From: an uncultured Bacteroides sp.
GTDB taxonomy: Bacteria > Bacteroidota > Bacteroidia > Bacteroidales > Bacteroidaceae
NCBI GenBank assembly: GCA_900552645.1
Contig: USAN01000001.1
Location: 1-64,000 of the forward strand
Direction: 5' to 3'
DNA length: 64,000 nucleotides
The stretch's first letter is position 1. Each line of letters starts with the position of its first letter. Of the stretch, positions 9,003 to 17,633 are shown one piece after another. The notes under the pieces are model-generated. The model was given only the letters and a program-made list of their open reading frames with translations. It ran no database searches and was not told where the DNA came from. A program made the translations under genes and the position numbers.

Positions 9003-9695
9003 TTAAATATCGAATATGTTAATAGTGTAATCGCGTAAATCTATTGTAAGAAGTCTATTTACCAGTGGCTTGCCATATCCTATAATTAGCTTGAGTGCTT
9101 CATTGGCTTCTATAGAACCAATTACGGCAGGGGTTGTAGCCATAACAGGGGGCGGAGCAGGGAGGCTGGCAAATGTACCATATGGATATAAGTCACTATA
9201 TCTTGCGGCTCCCATTGTGTTGAATACAGATACCTGACCTTCGAATCCGCATATTGCTCCATAAATATAAGCTTTTTGATACCTATAAGTAATTTCATCT
9301 ATCAGATATCTTGTATCTGCATTGTCCGTACCATCTATTACAATATCATATTCCTTTATAATACTTTCGGCACACTCTGTATCTAATCGTTTATTATATA
9401 TGTCTATTATACATTCAGGATTTTGTGCCGATAATCTTTCCTTGGCACACTCTACTTTAGAAATGCCTTTTTGCTGAGTTGTATAAAGTACCTGTCTGGC
9501 AAGATTGCTTTCGCTTACAGTATCATTATCAACTATTCCTATTCTGCCTACCCCCGACGATACAAGATAGGTAGCAGCAGGCGAACCAAGTCCGCCTGCT
9601 CCAACAATTAATACTGATGCTTCTCTTAGTTTATTCTGCCCCTCTTCTCCAATTTCCAGCAGTGCAGTCTGTCTTAAATATCTTTCCATATTCAT
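9003..9695 (-). CDS. thiF: ThiF/HesA/MoeB-family adenylyltransferase
   Basis: 230 residues; expected to adenylate the C-terminus of ThiS for sulfur transfer in thiazole synthesis. The Rossmann motif VLIVGAGGLGSPA lies near residue 28, the catalytic Arg in ESNLARQVLY and DGTDNADTRYLID near 122. The two CxxC zinc pairs of classical E. coli ThiF/MoeB are absent, and the region that holds the sulfur-linked Cys reads YSDLYP...PPPVMATTPAVIGS with no Cys. It therefore probably works as a short, zinc-free version. It overlaps thiH by 4 bp. Confidence 0.9.
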   Translation of the reverse strand: MNMERYLRQTALLEIGEEGQNKLREASVLIVGAGGLGSPAATYLVSSGVGRIGIVDNDTVSESNLARQVLYTTQQKGISKVECAKERLSAQNPECIIDIYNKRLDTECAESIIKEYDIVIDGTDNADTRYLIDEITYRYQKAYIYGAICGFEGQVSVFNTMGAARYSDLYPYGTFASLPAPPPVMATTPAVIGSIEANEALKLIIGYGKPLVNRLLTIDLRDYTINIFDI

Positions 9696-10807
9696 TCCAA
9701 TACTTTATCCCAATCTTTCCATACGGCTTCCACGCCTACTTCTTTGAGTGCTGCTACTACTTCCTGAGCACTTCTTTCGTCACTTACATGAAATTGTTCT
9801 AGTGCTTGTGGGTAAGTATAGTATCCACCTGGCTCAGTCTTGCTGGCTGCACTCATTGAGGTTACTCCTAATCGTGCAATATTATTTCTGAGTATAACAG
9901 GTTCGCGTGTAGATACCGAAATATCTACATCATGATCGAATATTCTGGTTGCAAGTATAAGCTGTACGAATTCTTTATCGTTCATTACTACATTAGGTTG
10001 AAAGCCGCCGTTTTCGGATGGACGCATACGTGGAAAGTTTATACTGTAGCGTGTGCGCCAGTAATTCTTCTGTAAATATCTCAAGTGATATGCCAGCATG
10101 GCAACATCCGTACGCCAGTCTTCAAGTCCTATAAGTACTCCTAGTCCTATTTTATGCACACCCGCTTCGCCCATTCTGTCAAATCCGTTCACTCTCCACT
10201 CAAAATTGCTTTTCATTCCACTTGGATGATAAATCTTGTATCTTTCACGATTGTATGTCTCTTGAAAGCATATCACTCCATTAAGCCCATGAGTGGTAAG
10301 TTCCTTGTACTCTTCCGTTTTCAATGGCATAACTTCTATTTGAAGCGAACTAAAATAGGGCTTTGCCAAATCGAGTGCATTAGCCAGATAGTCTACTCCT
10401 GCACGTGCCGGATTCTCTCCGGTAACAAGCAGAAGATTCTCAAACGGACCAAGTCTTTTTATAGCCTTATATTCATTTACCATTTCATTAGAAGTCAATA
10501 TGGTACGTTTCATAGGATTTGAGGCATGAAAGCCACAATATACGCATCCATTACGGCATGAATTGGTAAGATAAAGAGGTATGTACATAGAGATGGTGTT
10601 TCCAAATCTTTCCTGAGTATACTTCTGGCTTAATTTTGCCATCTGTTCTATATAAGGTGATGCTGCAGGCGAAATGAGTGCCATGAAATCATCTATATCT
10701 AGATTTCCTCTCTTTTCTAGTGCTCGCCTTACATCGGTATCATTTTTTGAATATATCTTTTCTGTAGTATCTTTCCACGATATCTTTTCTAATATATCTG
10801 AGAACAT
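9692..10807 (-). CDS. thiH: 2-iminoacetate synthase
   Basis: 371 residues; a radical SAM enzyme that cleaves tyrosine to dehydroglycine for the thiazole ring. The cluster motif is in NSCRNGCVYCGFHAS near residue 83 (CxxxCxxC). VTGENPARAGVDYL and the C-terminal SAASKTEPGGYYTY match ThiH. ThiH instead of ThiO fits an anaerobe. It overlaps thiF by 4 bp; thiC lies 23 bp upstream. Confidence 0.95.
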   Translation of the reverse strand: MFSDILEKISWKDTTEKIYSKNDTDVRRALEKRGNLDIDDFMALISPAASPYIEQMAKLSQKYTQERFGNTISMYIPLYLTNSCRNGCVYCGFHASNPMKRTILTSNEMVNEYKAIKRLGPFENLLLVTGENPARAGVDYLANALDLAKPYFSSLQIEVMPLKTEEYKELTTHGLNGVICFQETYNRERYKIYHPSGMKSNFEWRVNGFDRMGEAGVHKIGLGVLIGLEDWRTDVAMLAYHLRYLQKNYWRTRYSINFPRMRPSENGGFQPNVVMNDKEFVQLILATRIFDHDVDISVSTREPVILRNNIARLGVTSMSAASKTEPGGYYTYPQALEQFHVSDERSAQEVVAALKEVGVEAVWKDWDKVLE

Positions 10808-10830
10808 GTCTTTTTTATTTAAACTTTTGG

Positions 10831-12513
10831 TTATTTGTTTTTTAACTCGCGCGAAAGGCGCATAGCACAGAAATTAGGACCGCACATTGTACAATACTCT
10901 CCATCGGTATGATGTCCTGCCTTAAAATATGACTGAGCTCTTTCCGGATCTAGAGATAGATCGAACTGGTCTTTCCATCTGAATTCATAGCGTGCCTTGC
11001 TTAGTGCATTATCTCTTACCATAGCGCCGGGATGACCTTTGGCCAAATCGGCTGCATGTGCAGCTATCTTGTATGTAATAACACCTACTCTTACATCTTC
11101 TTTATCCGGAAGTCCTAAGTGTTCTTTTGGAGTAACATAACATAGCATAGCTGTACCAAGCCAACCTATTTGTGCGGCTCCTATGGCAGATGTTATATGA
11201 TCATATCCAGGTGCTATATCTGTAACAAGCGGACCTAATGTATAAAATGGTGCGTTGTGACATTTTTCTATTTGGCGTTCCATATTCTCCTTTATCTTAT
11301 GCATTGGTACATGGCCCGGTCCTTCTATGAAAGCTTGTACATTTTTATCCCATGCTCTCAGTACAAGTTCGCCCATGGTGTCAAGTTCGGCAAACTGTGC
11401 ATCGTCGTTTGCATCGTGTATAGAACCTGGTCGCAGACCATCTCCAAGTGACACTGCTACATCATATTGTGCAAGTATATCACATATATCGTCAAAATGA
11501 TCATAAAGGAAACTCTCTTGATTGTGTACCATGCACCACTTGCTCATTATACTGCCTCCGCGGCTTACTATACCACAAAGACGTTTTTCGGCAAGATGTA
11601 CATTATGCAGACGTATGCCGGCATGAATAGTAAAATAATCCACTCCCTGTTCGCACTGTTCTATAAGTGTGTCTTTGTAAATTTCCCATGTAAGATTTTC
11701 TACCTTTCCATCCACTTTTTCTAGTGCTTGATATATAGGTACTGTTCCTACCGGAACCGGTGAATTACGTATTATCCATTCGCGCGTTTCGTGTATGTTT
11801 TCTCCTGTAGATAAATCCATGAGAGTATCGCCTCCCCACTTACAACTCCATAAAGCTTTTTCAACTTCTTCGTCAATGCTTGATGTAGTTGCCGAATTTC
11901 CAATGTTGGTATTGATCTTTACAAGGAAATTTTTCCCTATTATCATTGGTTCGGCCTCTGGATGATTTATGTTTGCAGGTAGTACAGCCCTTCCTTCTGC
12001 TATTTCCTGTCGTACGAATTCGGGTGTTATATGACTCTCTATGCCAAGTTCCGTACAGTTCATGTTTTCGCGTATTGCCACATACTCCATTTCTGGAGTA
12101 ATTATACCTTTGCGTGCATATGCCATCTGAGTTATGCTTTGATTTTTCTTTGCACGATAGGGTAGTGAGATATGATCAAATCTAAGATGATCCAGGCTTT
12201 TGTCATCACGCCTGTTACGACCGTAAACCGAGGTTATTTCCTTAAGTTGCTCTACATCTCCTCTGTCTGTAATCCATTGTTCTCGAAGTCTTGGCAATCC
12301 TTTCTTTAGATCTATATCTAGTTTTGGATCGCTGAAAGGTCCGCTTGTATCGTAAATATAAACTTCAGGGTTGGGAGTATATTTTTTTTCTTCGCCATTT
12401 ACCTCAACGCTAGGTACCTGCTCAACCTTTCGCATAGCTACCTTTATGTAAGGGAAAATGTTACCTGATAAATATACTTTATGTGATCGCGGAAATTTTA
12501 TTTTTTGTTCCAT
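10831..12513 (-). CDS. thiC: Phosphomethylpyrimidine synthase
   Basis: 560 residues; a radical SAM enzyme turning aminoimidazole ribotide into HMP-P. The C-terminal iron-sulfur motif CTMCGPNFC (Cys 541, 544, 549) is intact. Conserved stretches include MNCTELGIESHITPEFVRQE, DLSTGENIHETREWI, FIEGPGHVPMHKI and GPLVTDIAPGYDHITSAIG. Strongly expected to be controlled by the TPP riboswitch upstream of thiS. Confidence 0.97.
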   Translation of the reverse strand: MEQKIKFPRSHKVYLSGNIFPYIKVAMRKVEQVPSVEVNGEEKKYTPNPEVYIYDTSGPFSDPKLDIDLKKGLPRLREQWITDRGDVEQLKEITSVYGRNRRDDKSLDHLRFDHISLPYRAKKNQSITQMAYARKGIITPEMEYVAIRENMNCTELGIESHITPEFVRQEIAEGRAVLPANINHPEAEPMIIGKNFLVKINTNIGNSATTSSIDEEVEKALWSCKWGGDTLMDLSTGENIHETREWIIRNSPVPVGTVPIYQALEKVDGKVENLTWEIYKDTLIEQCEQGVDYFTIHAGIRLHNVHLAEKRLCGIVSRGGSIMSKWCMVHNQESFLYDHFDDICDILAQYDVAVSLGDGLRPGSIHDANDDAQFAELDTMGELVLRAWDKNVQAFIEGPGHVPMHKIKENMERQIEKCHNAPFYTLGPLVTDIAPGYDHITSAIGAAQIGWLGTAMLCYVTPKEHLGLPDKEDVRVGVITYKIAAHAADLAKGHPGAMVRDNALSKARYEFRWKDQFDLSLDPERAQSYFKAGHHTDGEYCTMCGPNFCAMRLSRELKNK

Positions 12514-12537
12514 GAATATTAGTTGTTTAGATATTAT

Positions 12538-13314
12538 TTATAAATCAAGAAAAGCTGTAAGTGGCGAACTGGCTTCGGCATTCATTCCTTCATTCTTTAT
12601 TCCTAGTCCTGCTTCATAGGCCATTCTTCCGGCTTCTACTGCAATTTTAAAAGCATGTGCCATTCTTACAGGATCGGCAGCAACTGCTATTGCTGTATTT
12701 ACTAGCACTGCATCGGCTCCCATTTCCATAGCTTCGGCTGCATGGCTGGGTGCGCCAATACCAGCATCTATTACCACAGGAATGTTTGACTGTTCTATTA
12801 TTATTTTCAGAAAGTCTTTTGTTCTTAATCCGCGGTTAGTGCCAATCGGAGCTCCTAAGGGCATTACAGTAGCCGCACCAACCTCTTCAAGTCGCTTGCA
12901 TAGTACAGGATCGGCTTGACAATAAGGCATTACTATAAATCCATCATTTGCTAAAACTTCTGTAGCCTTAAGTGTTTCGGTCGAGTCGGGAAGCAAATAT
13001 CGTGGGTCGGGATGAATTTCGAGTTTGATAAAGTCGGTTCCGAAAGCTTCTCTAGCCATCTGAGCAGCAAAAATTGCCTCTTCGGCATTCCTTACTCCCG
13101 ATGTATTTGGAAGAAGTCTAATTCCATCCATAGATATATGTTTAAGCATATCGTCATTACTGTTACCCATATCTATTCTTTTCATAGCCATAGTTACCAA
13201 TTCGGTGCCCGAAGCCAATATGGCACGTTGCATAATATCGTTAGAGGCAAATTTGCCTGTACCTACGAAGAGTCTTGATGAAAACTCTTTATTCTTGATT
13301 ATAAGATTGCTCAT
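12538..13314 (-). CDS. thiG: Thiazole synthase
   Basis: 258 residues of a TIM barrel that builds the thiazole phosphate from DXP, dehydroglycine and ThiS-thiocarboxylate. Visible are SRLFVGTGKFAS at 13-24, the Schiff-base Lys region ELVTMAMKRI, LPNTSGVRNAEEA, KLEIHPDPRYLLPD, PLGAPIGTNRGL and the phosphate site VIDAGIGAPSHAAEAMEMG. Its start overlaps the stop of the upstream thiE gene by 4 bp (ATGA). Confidence 0.96.
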   Translation of the reverse strand: MSNLIIKNKEFSSRLFVGTGKFASNDIMQRAILASGTELVTMAMKRIDMGNSNDDMLKHISMDGIRLLPNTSGVRNAEEAIFAAQMAREAFGTDFIKLEIHPDPRYLLPDSTETLKATEVLANDGFIVMPYCQADPVLCKRLEEVGAATVMPLGAPIGTNRGLRTKDFLKIIIEQSNIPVVIDAGIGAPSHAAEAMEMGADAVLVNTAIAVAADPVRMAHAFKIAVEAGRMAYEAGLGIKNEGMNAEASSPLTAFLDL

Positions 13315-14537
13315 TTTACGTATGTTTTTAATGTTTCAATTAACTCTTTTGTTTTTAGGGATGGATTTTCTGCATTTAAAATGGTGCCTGAAACTGCAAT
13401 GCCATTAATTTCACAATTAATGATATCTTCTATATCTTCACTGTTTATGCCCCCTATGGCCACCAATGGAGTATAATCATTTATTTTTTTCTTGAATTGT
13501 GTAATTTTACAGTATCCATCAATTCCAAGTATGGTACTAAGATTCTTTTTTGTTGAAGTAAAACGAAATGGGCCTGCGCCTATATAGTCAACTTCTTGTA
13601 ATATGAGATTTTCAATATCTTCAATAGTATTGGCAGTACCACCTATTATTTTTTTATTGCCCAGCAACTTGCGTGCGTCCGAAGGTTTCATGTCTTTTTT
13701 TCCAAGATGAACTCCGTCGGCACCACATTTATCTACCAACTCTACATGATCGTCTATAATGAAGATTGAGTTATAAAATGTACATGCTTTGCGTAATTCG
13801 TTAGCTATAGCAATAAATTCTTTCTCTTCTGTATCTTTCATTCTAAGCTGTATCCAGCGGCAGCCACCTTCCATCGCTTTAAGTGCGCCTTCCAGATATC
13901 CGAATCTATCATTCTTATGAGTAATATATTGTAACGACCATTTATCCATCATCAAACATTTACGTTTAATTTTCTCAACTCTATCCTTCATTTCGTCTGC
14001 CAACGATGATTCCCATAGATATCCTAGAATAGCGGCGCCACCAAAACCATAATGCTGTAGTTTGCAGATGTTTTTTTCTGTTATTCCACCTAAAGCAATA
14101 ATCTTGGATGTTATAATATTGTTTTTTTTAGCCTCAATAAGAACTTCTTCCGAAAAGTTGCTTTTATAATTATCCTTTGAGATAGAATTGAATATAGGAC
14201 TTAATGTTACATAGTCGAAGCCTTTACACTCCTCAAGCTCGGAAAGTGAATGACACGACTTACTTACAATTCCATTAAAGTTTGAAGGTATTTCCTTGTT
14301 TCGTGAGTTTACATGAATGCCTCCAAGGGAATGTTTTGGCGCAAGATTAAAATGGTCGTGAATAGTAATTCGCTCTCTGTATTCAGGTTTTATATTATTT
14401 ATAAGAGTCTCAAAATCGTATAAAGTAGAATCGGGCTTGCGTATATGCATCCTATCTATTCCGTTGTCAAGAGCACACATTATGAGTTCTGCTTCATTCT
14501 GGATGAAGTAGGGAAGAGTAACACCAATGATTTTCAT
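13311..14537 (-). CDS. thiE: Double-length ThiE: TenI-like domain fused to thiamin phosphate synthase
   Basis: 408 residues, about twice a normal ThiE (200-215). Residues 1-195 form a degenerate TenI/ThiE-like barrel (RMHIRKPD, TIHDHFNLA, GIHVNSRN, YVTLSPIFNS, IIALGGIT). From about 197 a complete ThiE follows: QLRMKDTEEKEF, FIIDDHVELVDKCGADGVHLGKKD, GGTAN, GAGPFRFTSTKK and LVAIGGINSEDI. The junction reads KCLMMDKW with no stop, so one polypeptide is predicted. The N-terminal half may help thiazole-phosphate aromatisation like TenI, but its role is inferred. 2 bp downstream of thiS. Confidence 0.88.
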   Translation of the reverse strand: MKIIGVTLPYFIQNEAELIMCALDNGIDRMHIRKPDSTLYDFETLINNIKPEYRERITIHDHFNLAPKHSLGGIHVNSRNKEIPSNFNGIVSKSCHSLSELEECKGFDYVTLSPIFNSISKDNYKSNFSEEVLIEAKKNNIITSKIIALGGITEKNICKLQHYGFGGAAILGYLWESSLADEMKDRVEKIKRKCLMMDKWSLQYITHKNDRFGYLEGALKAMEGGCRWIQLRMKDTEEKEFIAIANELRKACTFYNSIFIIDDHVELVDKCGADGVHLGKKDMKPSDARKLLGNKKIIGGTANTIEDIENLILQEVDYIGAGPFRFTSTKKNLSTILGIDGYCKITQFKKKINDYTPLVAIGGINSEDIEDIINCEINGIAVSGTILNAENPSLKTKELIETLKTYVK

Positions 14538-14539
14538 GA

Positions 14540-14737
14540 TTATCCTCCGTATGCAGCTGTTATTACCACAATAGAATCGCCTTCGTTAATAGGTGTGACA
14601 CTCCATTTTACAGAAGGTATAACCTTGTTGTTAAGTGCAACTGCTATTCCTTTTTCGGGAAGGTTAAATTCAGAAATAACTTGAAGAATGTGAGATGCCT
14701 CTGTGCGTACTGATTTTCCATTTAATGTAATGTTCAT
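14540..14737 (-). CDS. thiS: Sulfur carrier protein ThiS
   Basis: 65 residues with the ubiquitin-like fold and the required C-terminal Gly-Gly (ITAAYGG). GIAVALNNKVIP is the usual core strand region. After adenylation by ThiF it carries the thiocarboxylate used by ThiG. First gene of the thi operon, about 65 nt after the riboswitch aptamer. Confidence 0.93.
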   Translation of the reverse strand: MNITLNGKSVRTEASHILQVISEFNLPEKGIAVALNNKVIPSVKWSVTPINEGDSIVVITAAYGG

Positions 14738-14799
14738 AGTCTATATTATTACAGTTATGGAGGCATCCTGCTAAAAGCAAAAGAAGCAATGATACTATG

Positions 14800-14890
14800 A
14801 ACTTAAATCCCTTCGACGGCATTATCCGTACAGGTTCATAGGGTATAATCTCAGCCATTAAAGTAGGCACCCCCTTAAAAAATTAAGCTC
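14800..14890 (-). ncRNA. TPP riboswitch (THI box)
   Basis: On the minus strand the aptamer shows GGGGGTGCC, then GGCTGAGATTATACCC, TATGAACCTG, GGATAATGCCG and CGAAGGGA in the canonical order, closing with a P1 arm TTTAAG. It binds thiamin pyrophosphate and turns down the thi operon. I see no clear intrinsic terminator between the aptamer and the thiS ATG (14737), so control may be at translation initiation; that is inference. An ORF through this region is an artefact of the aptamer. Confidence 0.96.
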
Positions 14891-14959
14891 ATGTTTTAAT
14901 GTAATCAATGTTACACTGAAACATGAGCTGCAAAGATATAAATTATTTCATGCAAGCAA
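14887..14959 (-). promoter_or_regulatory. thi operon promoter and 5' leader hairpin
   Basis: On the minus strand TTG (14959-14957), 18 bp, then TATCTTTG (14938-14931), a good Bacteroidetes promoter. The expected start near 14925 falls at the base of a 42-nt interrupted hairpin (arms GCTCATGTTT at 14928-14919 and AAACATGAGC at 14896-14887, with an inner TGTAA/TTACA). The transcript would begin with this hairpin and run straight into the TPP aptamer. A T-rich stretch after it means it could also terminate the upstream crp-like gene. Confidence 0.7.
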
Positions 14960-15005
14960 TAATTTATATGAATATAATATGCCCCTTACGGAAATATAAA
15001 ATGTA

Positions 15006-15671
15006 CTAAAGAAGATTTTTTAGTTCGGGAATAAATATTTCTTTTCGACTTAATCTTACTAATCCCTCTTCTTGCATTTCATTTAATGTTTTCGATACAT
15101 TTATGCGTGTATCGTTAATAAGGTGGGCGAAGTCTTCCATTTTTATATTAAGATTCTTCTCTCCATCAGGGCGTATGCATCTAAGTAAAATGAAGTTTAT
15201 GATTTTCTCTTTAGTGTTGCCTATATGAATATTCCATAACTTATCATATGCAGACTGCGACCTACTGCTTAGTATATTTAGAATATTAAGTCTGAAAATT
15301 TCATATTTGTTAAGCTCGGATAGAATAAACGATTTGTTTATTGAAATAAGATCGGCACTATTTATAGTATTATATGTACTTTGAAAGAAAGGCTTTATAC
15401 CGAACAGAGAATATGGCTCTATTACAAATGGAGCAGTAAGTTTTTCTTGTAAAGAATATTGATTTTCAATGTCAACTGTATCCGAAATAACTTCTCCATT
15501 TAAAATAAATACAAGTTTATTACATTTGTCTCCCTGACGGGCAATTAATTCATTGTGTTCAGACTTGTGAAAATGTAATTTTACCTTTTCTAGAATATTT
15601 GTAAAGTCATTCTTGCATAAACCCTGAAATAATGGTAATTGTAAGAGTGTATCATACATTGAAATTTCCAT
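15006..15671 (-). CDS. Crp/Fnr-family transcriptional regulator
   Basis: 221 residues. An N-terminal cyclic-nucleotide-binding-like barrel (about 1-120: ELIARQGDKCNKLVFILNGEV) is followed by a dimer helix and a winged helix (about 150-215: MEDFAHLINDTRINVSKTLNEMQEEGLVRLSRKEIFI). No Cys cluster of FNR type is seen. This is the short Bacteroidetes Crp-like class whose ligands are mostly unknown. It lies between the thi operon and marC; a TATTTTTG promoter box (15715-15708) and a perfect palindrome overlap its predicted start site, suggesting autoregulation. Confidence 0.88.
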   Translation of the reverse strand: MEISMYDTLLQLPLFQGLCKNDFTNILEKVKLHFHKSEHNELIARQGDKCNKLVFILNGEVISDTVDIENQYSLQEKLTAPFVIEPYSLFGIKPFFQSTYNTINSADLISINKSFILSELNKYEIFRLNILNILSSRSQSAYDKLWNIHIGNTKEKIINFILLRCIRPDGEKNLNIKMEDFAHLINDTRINVSKTLNEMQEEGLVRLSRKEIFIPELKNLL

Positions 15672-15694
15672 ATCTTATAATTAGTTGTCTTAGT

Positions 15695-15715
15695 TACGTT
15701 TAACGTACAAAAATA
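15695..15715 (-). promoter_or_regulatory. Promoter box plus palindromic candidate operator of the crp-like gene
   Basis: TATTTTTG (15715-15708 on the minus strand) is directly followed by the perfect palindrome TACGTT-T-AACGTA (15707-15695), which would cover the transcription start. A Crp/Fnr homodimer binding here would block its own promoter. Palindrome and position are seen; the binding is inferred. Confidence 0.55.
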
Positions 15716-15801
15716 TATTATTTTCCAATATTATATCTCTTTTCTATTAAGCAGTTTTGCTTTTTTATTGTTTCTTACCTTATAGTATGTTAAGTTTAAA
15801 A

Positions 15802-15833
15802 TTTGTTATGTGCATAAAAAATAAATATATTTG
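15802..15833 (+). promoter_or_regulatory. Consensus promoter for marC-like gene
   Basis: TTTG (15802-15805), 20 bp, TATATTTG (15826-15833). The transcript would start about 18 nt upstream of the ATG at 15858, leaving a short leader that still holds an AGGAGG ribosome-binding site at 15847-15852, unusually strong for Bacteroidales. Confidence 0.75.
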
Positions 15834-15857
15834 CACACTAAAATTAGGAGGAATATT

Positions 15858-16457
15858 ATGGGTATATTTAATCTTCAAGAATTTCTAAGTGCATTCATTG
15901 TGCTTTTTGCGGTAATAGATATAATAGGTTCTATTCCTATTATATTAAATTTAAAGCAAAACGGACGAAATGTTAATGCTAATAAGGCTACACTGATATC
16001 ATTTGCTCTTTTGCTCGGATTTTTCTATGCAGGCGACATGATGTTGAAGTTATTTCAGGTAGATATAGCATCATTTGCGGTTGCAGGTGCGTTTGTAATT
16101 TTTCTAATGTCGTTGGAAATGATACTTGATATTGAAATTTTTAAGAATACAGGACCTATCAAAGAAGCTACATTAGTACCGTTAGTTTTTCCACTACTGG
16201 CTGGAGCCGGTGCTTTTACTACGCTTTTGTCGCTTAGGTCAGAGTATGCTTCTGTGAATATAATTCTTGCCTTGGTGCTTAATATGGTTTGGGTATATAT
16301 TGTTCTAAGAATGACAAACAAAATAGAGCATATATTGGGAAAAGGTGGAATTTATGTTATAAGAAAGTTCTTTGGAATCATTTTGCTTGCTATTTCGGCA
16401 CGCCTTTTCACGGCTAATGTTACTCTTTTAATAGAGATGTTTCAGAAAGCTCAGTAA
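15858..16457 (+). CDS. MarC-family integral membrane protein
   Basis: 199 residues with about six hydrophobic helices. FAVIDIIGSIPIILNLKQ near the start and FPLLAGAGAFTTLLSL near residue 115 are MarC/UPF0056 signatures. The ATG at 15858 is chosen because AGGAGG lies 5-10 nt before it and an upstream TTG would sit on the promoter box. Function of the family is unknown; the early antibiotic-resistance link is not supported. A second MarC protein is at 43.3 kb. Confidence 0.9.
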   Translation: MGIFNLQEFLSAFIVLFAVIDIIGSIPIILNLKQNGRNVNANKATLISFALLLGFFYAGDMMLKLFQVDIASFAVAGAFVIFLMSLEMILDIEIFKNTGPIKEATLVPLVFPLLAGAGAFTTLLSLRSEYASVNIILALVLNMVWVYIVLRMTNKIEHILGKGGIYVIRKFFGIILLAISARLFTANVTLLIEMFQKAQ

Positions 16458-16465
16458 CTAAAAAT

Positions 16466-16548
16466 TTTCAGGCGTAAAAATATTTTTTTTACGCCTGAAA
16501 AAATAAAATGGTCTCGAGAAAATTATTTTTTCTCGAGACCATTTTATT
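16466..16548. terminator. Two consecutive hairpin terminators between convergent genes
   Basis: Hairpin 1 (16466-16500) has the arm TTTCAGGCGTAAAAA; hairpin 2 (16501-16548) has a 22-bp arm around TGGTCTCGAGA. Both are flanked by A/T runs and work in either direction, separating marC (+) from apbE (-). Confidence 0.85.
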
Positions 16549-16607
16549 TTTTATTTATGATGTTGCAAACTTGTTTGAAATAAGTGAGTTACAACGGTTA
16601 CTTTTCT

Positions 16608-17621
16608 CTATTCCTTTACTATGTACTGCTTCATGCCCTCTGTATAGAATATATCATATTTGTTGCTGTCTTTTGCACAAATGAAATAGGCATCCATTTC
16701 AGGATGTTTACTACATATTTCTTTTGCTTTCTCTAATCCTATTACCATGAAGGCAGTTGCATAGGCATCTGCAGTAACGCAGTCTTTTGCTATTACTGTG
16801 GCCGACAGAATACTGTGTTGAATTGGATATCCGGTGCGTGGATCTATGGTATGTGCATATTTTTTGCCACCTTTATAGTAAAAGTTACGATAATTTCCCG
16901 AAGTAGCCATTCCAAGATCTGTAGCTTCGAGTATGGTCTGCAATTCTTGGTTTACTGAGAGCGAATCGTCTACAGGTTTGTTTATACCAATTCTCCAACG
17001 ATTCATCTTTGGATTCTTTCCTTTTACAACAACTTCTCCACCTATATCTACCATGTAGTTCTTTATTCCTTTGCTGTCAAGAAGTTTTCCTACAGCATCG
17101 ACTCCATATCCTTTGGCAATCGAACTGCAGTCAAGCATAACACGAGGATCTTTTTTTACTATTTTCCCATTTATCATTTCTACCTTGTCATTTCCTACAA
17201 ACTGAAGTAGACTATCTATAGTTGCCGAATCTATATGAATGGAATTCTTGAAGCCAAATCCCCATGCATTTACCAACGGAGCCACTGTTATGTCGTAAGC
17301 GCCTTGAGTTTCCTTGGATATTTTCTGTGCAAGCGAAAAAACTTTTATAAAGTCTTCGTTAAGAGTAACAGAATCATTATGATTTACTTTGGTAATTATG
17401 GAGTTTTTGTTGAAAGGCGACAAAGAATTATCAACATTCATCAATGCTTTTTCTATCTCGTCCTTAAGATCTTCATCCGATTGATATGTTATCTTGTATA
17501 CGGTTCCGAAAATGAAACCTTGGTCGGTCTTGAACGGTGGTTGTTTCTTTAATATAACTATCGTTCCTATAATAAGAATTGCAAGGAATGGCAGTTGCCA
17601 TATTAGTTTCTTTTTATTCAT
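16608..17621 (-). CDS. apbE: FAD:protein FMN transferase (ApbE)
   Basis: 337 residues with an N-terminal membrane anchor (8-24) and periplasmic domain. It transfers FMN to Thr/Ser of membrane flavoproteins such as NqrB/C and RnfG. Signatures are FGTVYKITYQ, the metal site region VDIGGEVVVKGKNP, and the C-terminal HTIDPRTGYPIQHSILSATVIAKDCVTADAYATAF. Last gene of the operon that begins at 20899; 12 bp after mntP. Confidence 0.95.
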   Translation of the reverse strand: MNKKKLIWQLPFLAILIIGTIVILKKQPPFKTDQGFIFGTVYKITYQSDEDLKDEIEKALMNVDNSLSPFNKNSIITKVNHNDSVTLNEDFIKVFSLAQKISKETQGAYDITVAPLVNAWGFGFKNSIHIDSATIDSLLQFVGNDKVEMINGKIVKKDPRVMLDCSSIAKGYGVDAVGKLLDSKGIKNYMVDIGGEVVVKGKNPKMNRWRIGINKPVDDSLSVNQELQTILEATDLGMATSGNYRNFYYKGGKKYAHTIDPRTGYPIQHSILSATVIAKDCVTADAYATAFMVIGLEKAKEICSKHPEMDAYFICAKDSNKYDIFYTEGMKQYIVKE

Positions 17622-17633
17622 AACATTATATTT

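Noticed and set aside
14670..14870. 66-residue ORF upstream of thiS
   Set aside because: It is the TPP riboswitch read as protein; conserved aptamer words explain the sequence.
15006..15671. FNR-type oxygen sensor
   Set aside because: The N-terminal cysteines needed for the Fe-S cluster are absent.
16055..16321. Antisense ORF over marC, and similar long antisense ORFs at 8492-9022, 23403-23768, 33677-34099 and 60837-61172
   Set aside because: These mirror well-supported genes; their sequences are low-complexity shadows without ribosome-binding sites.
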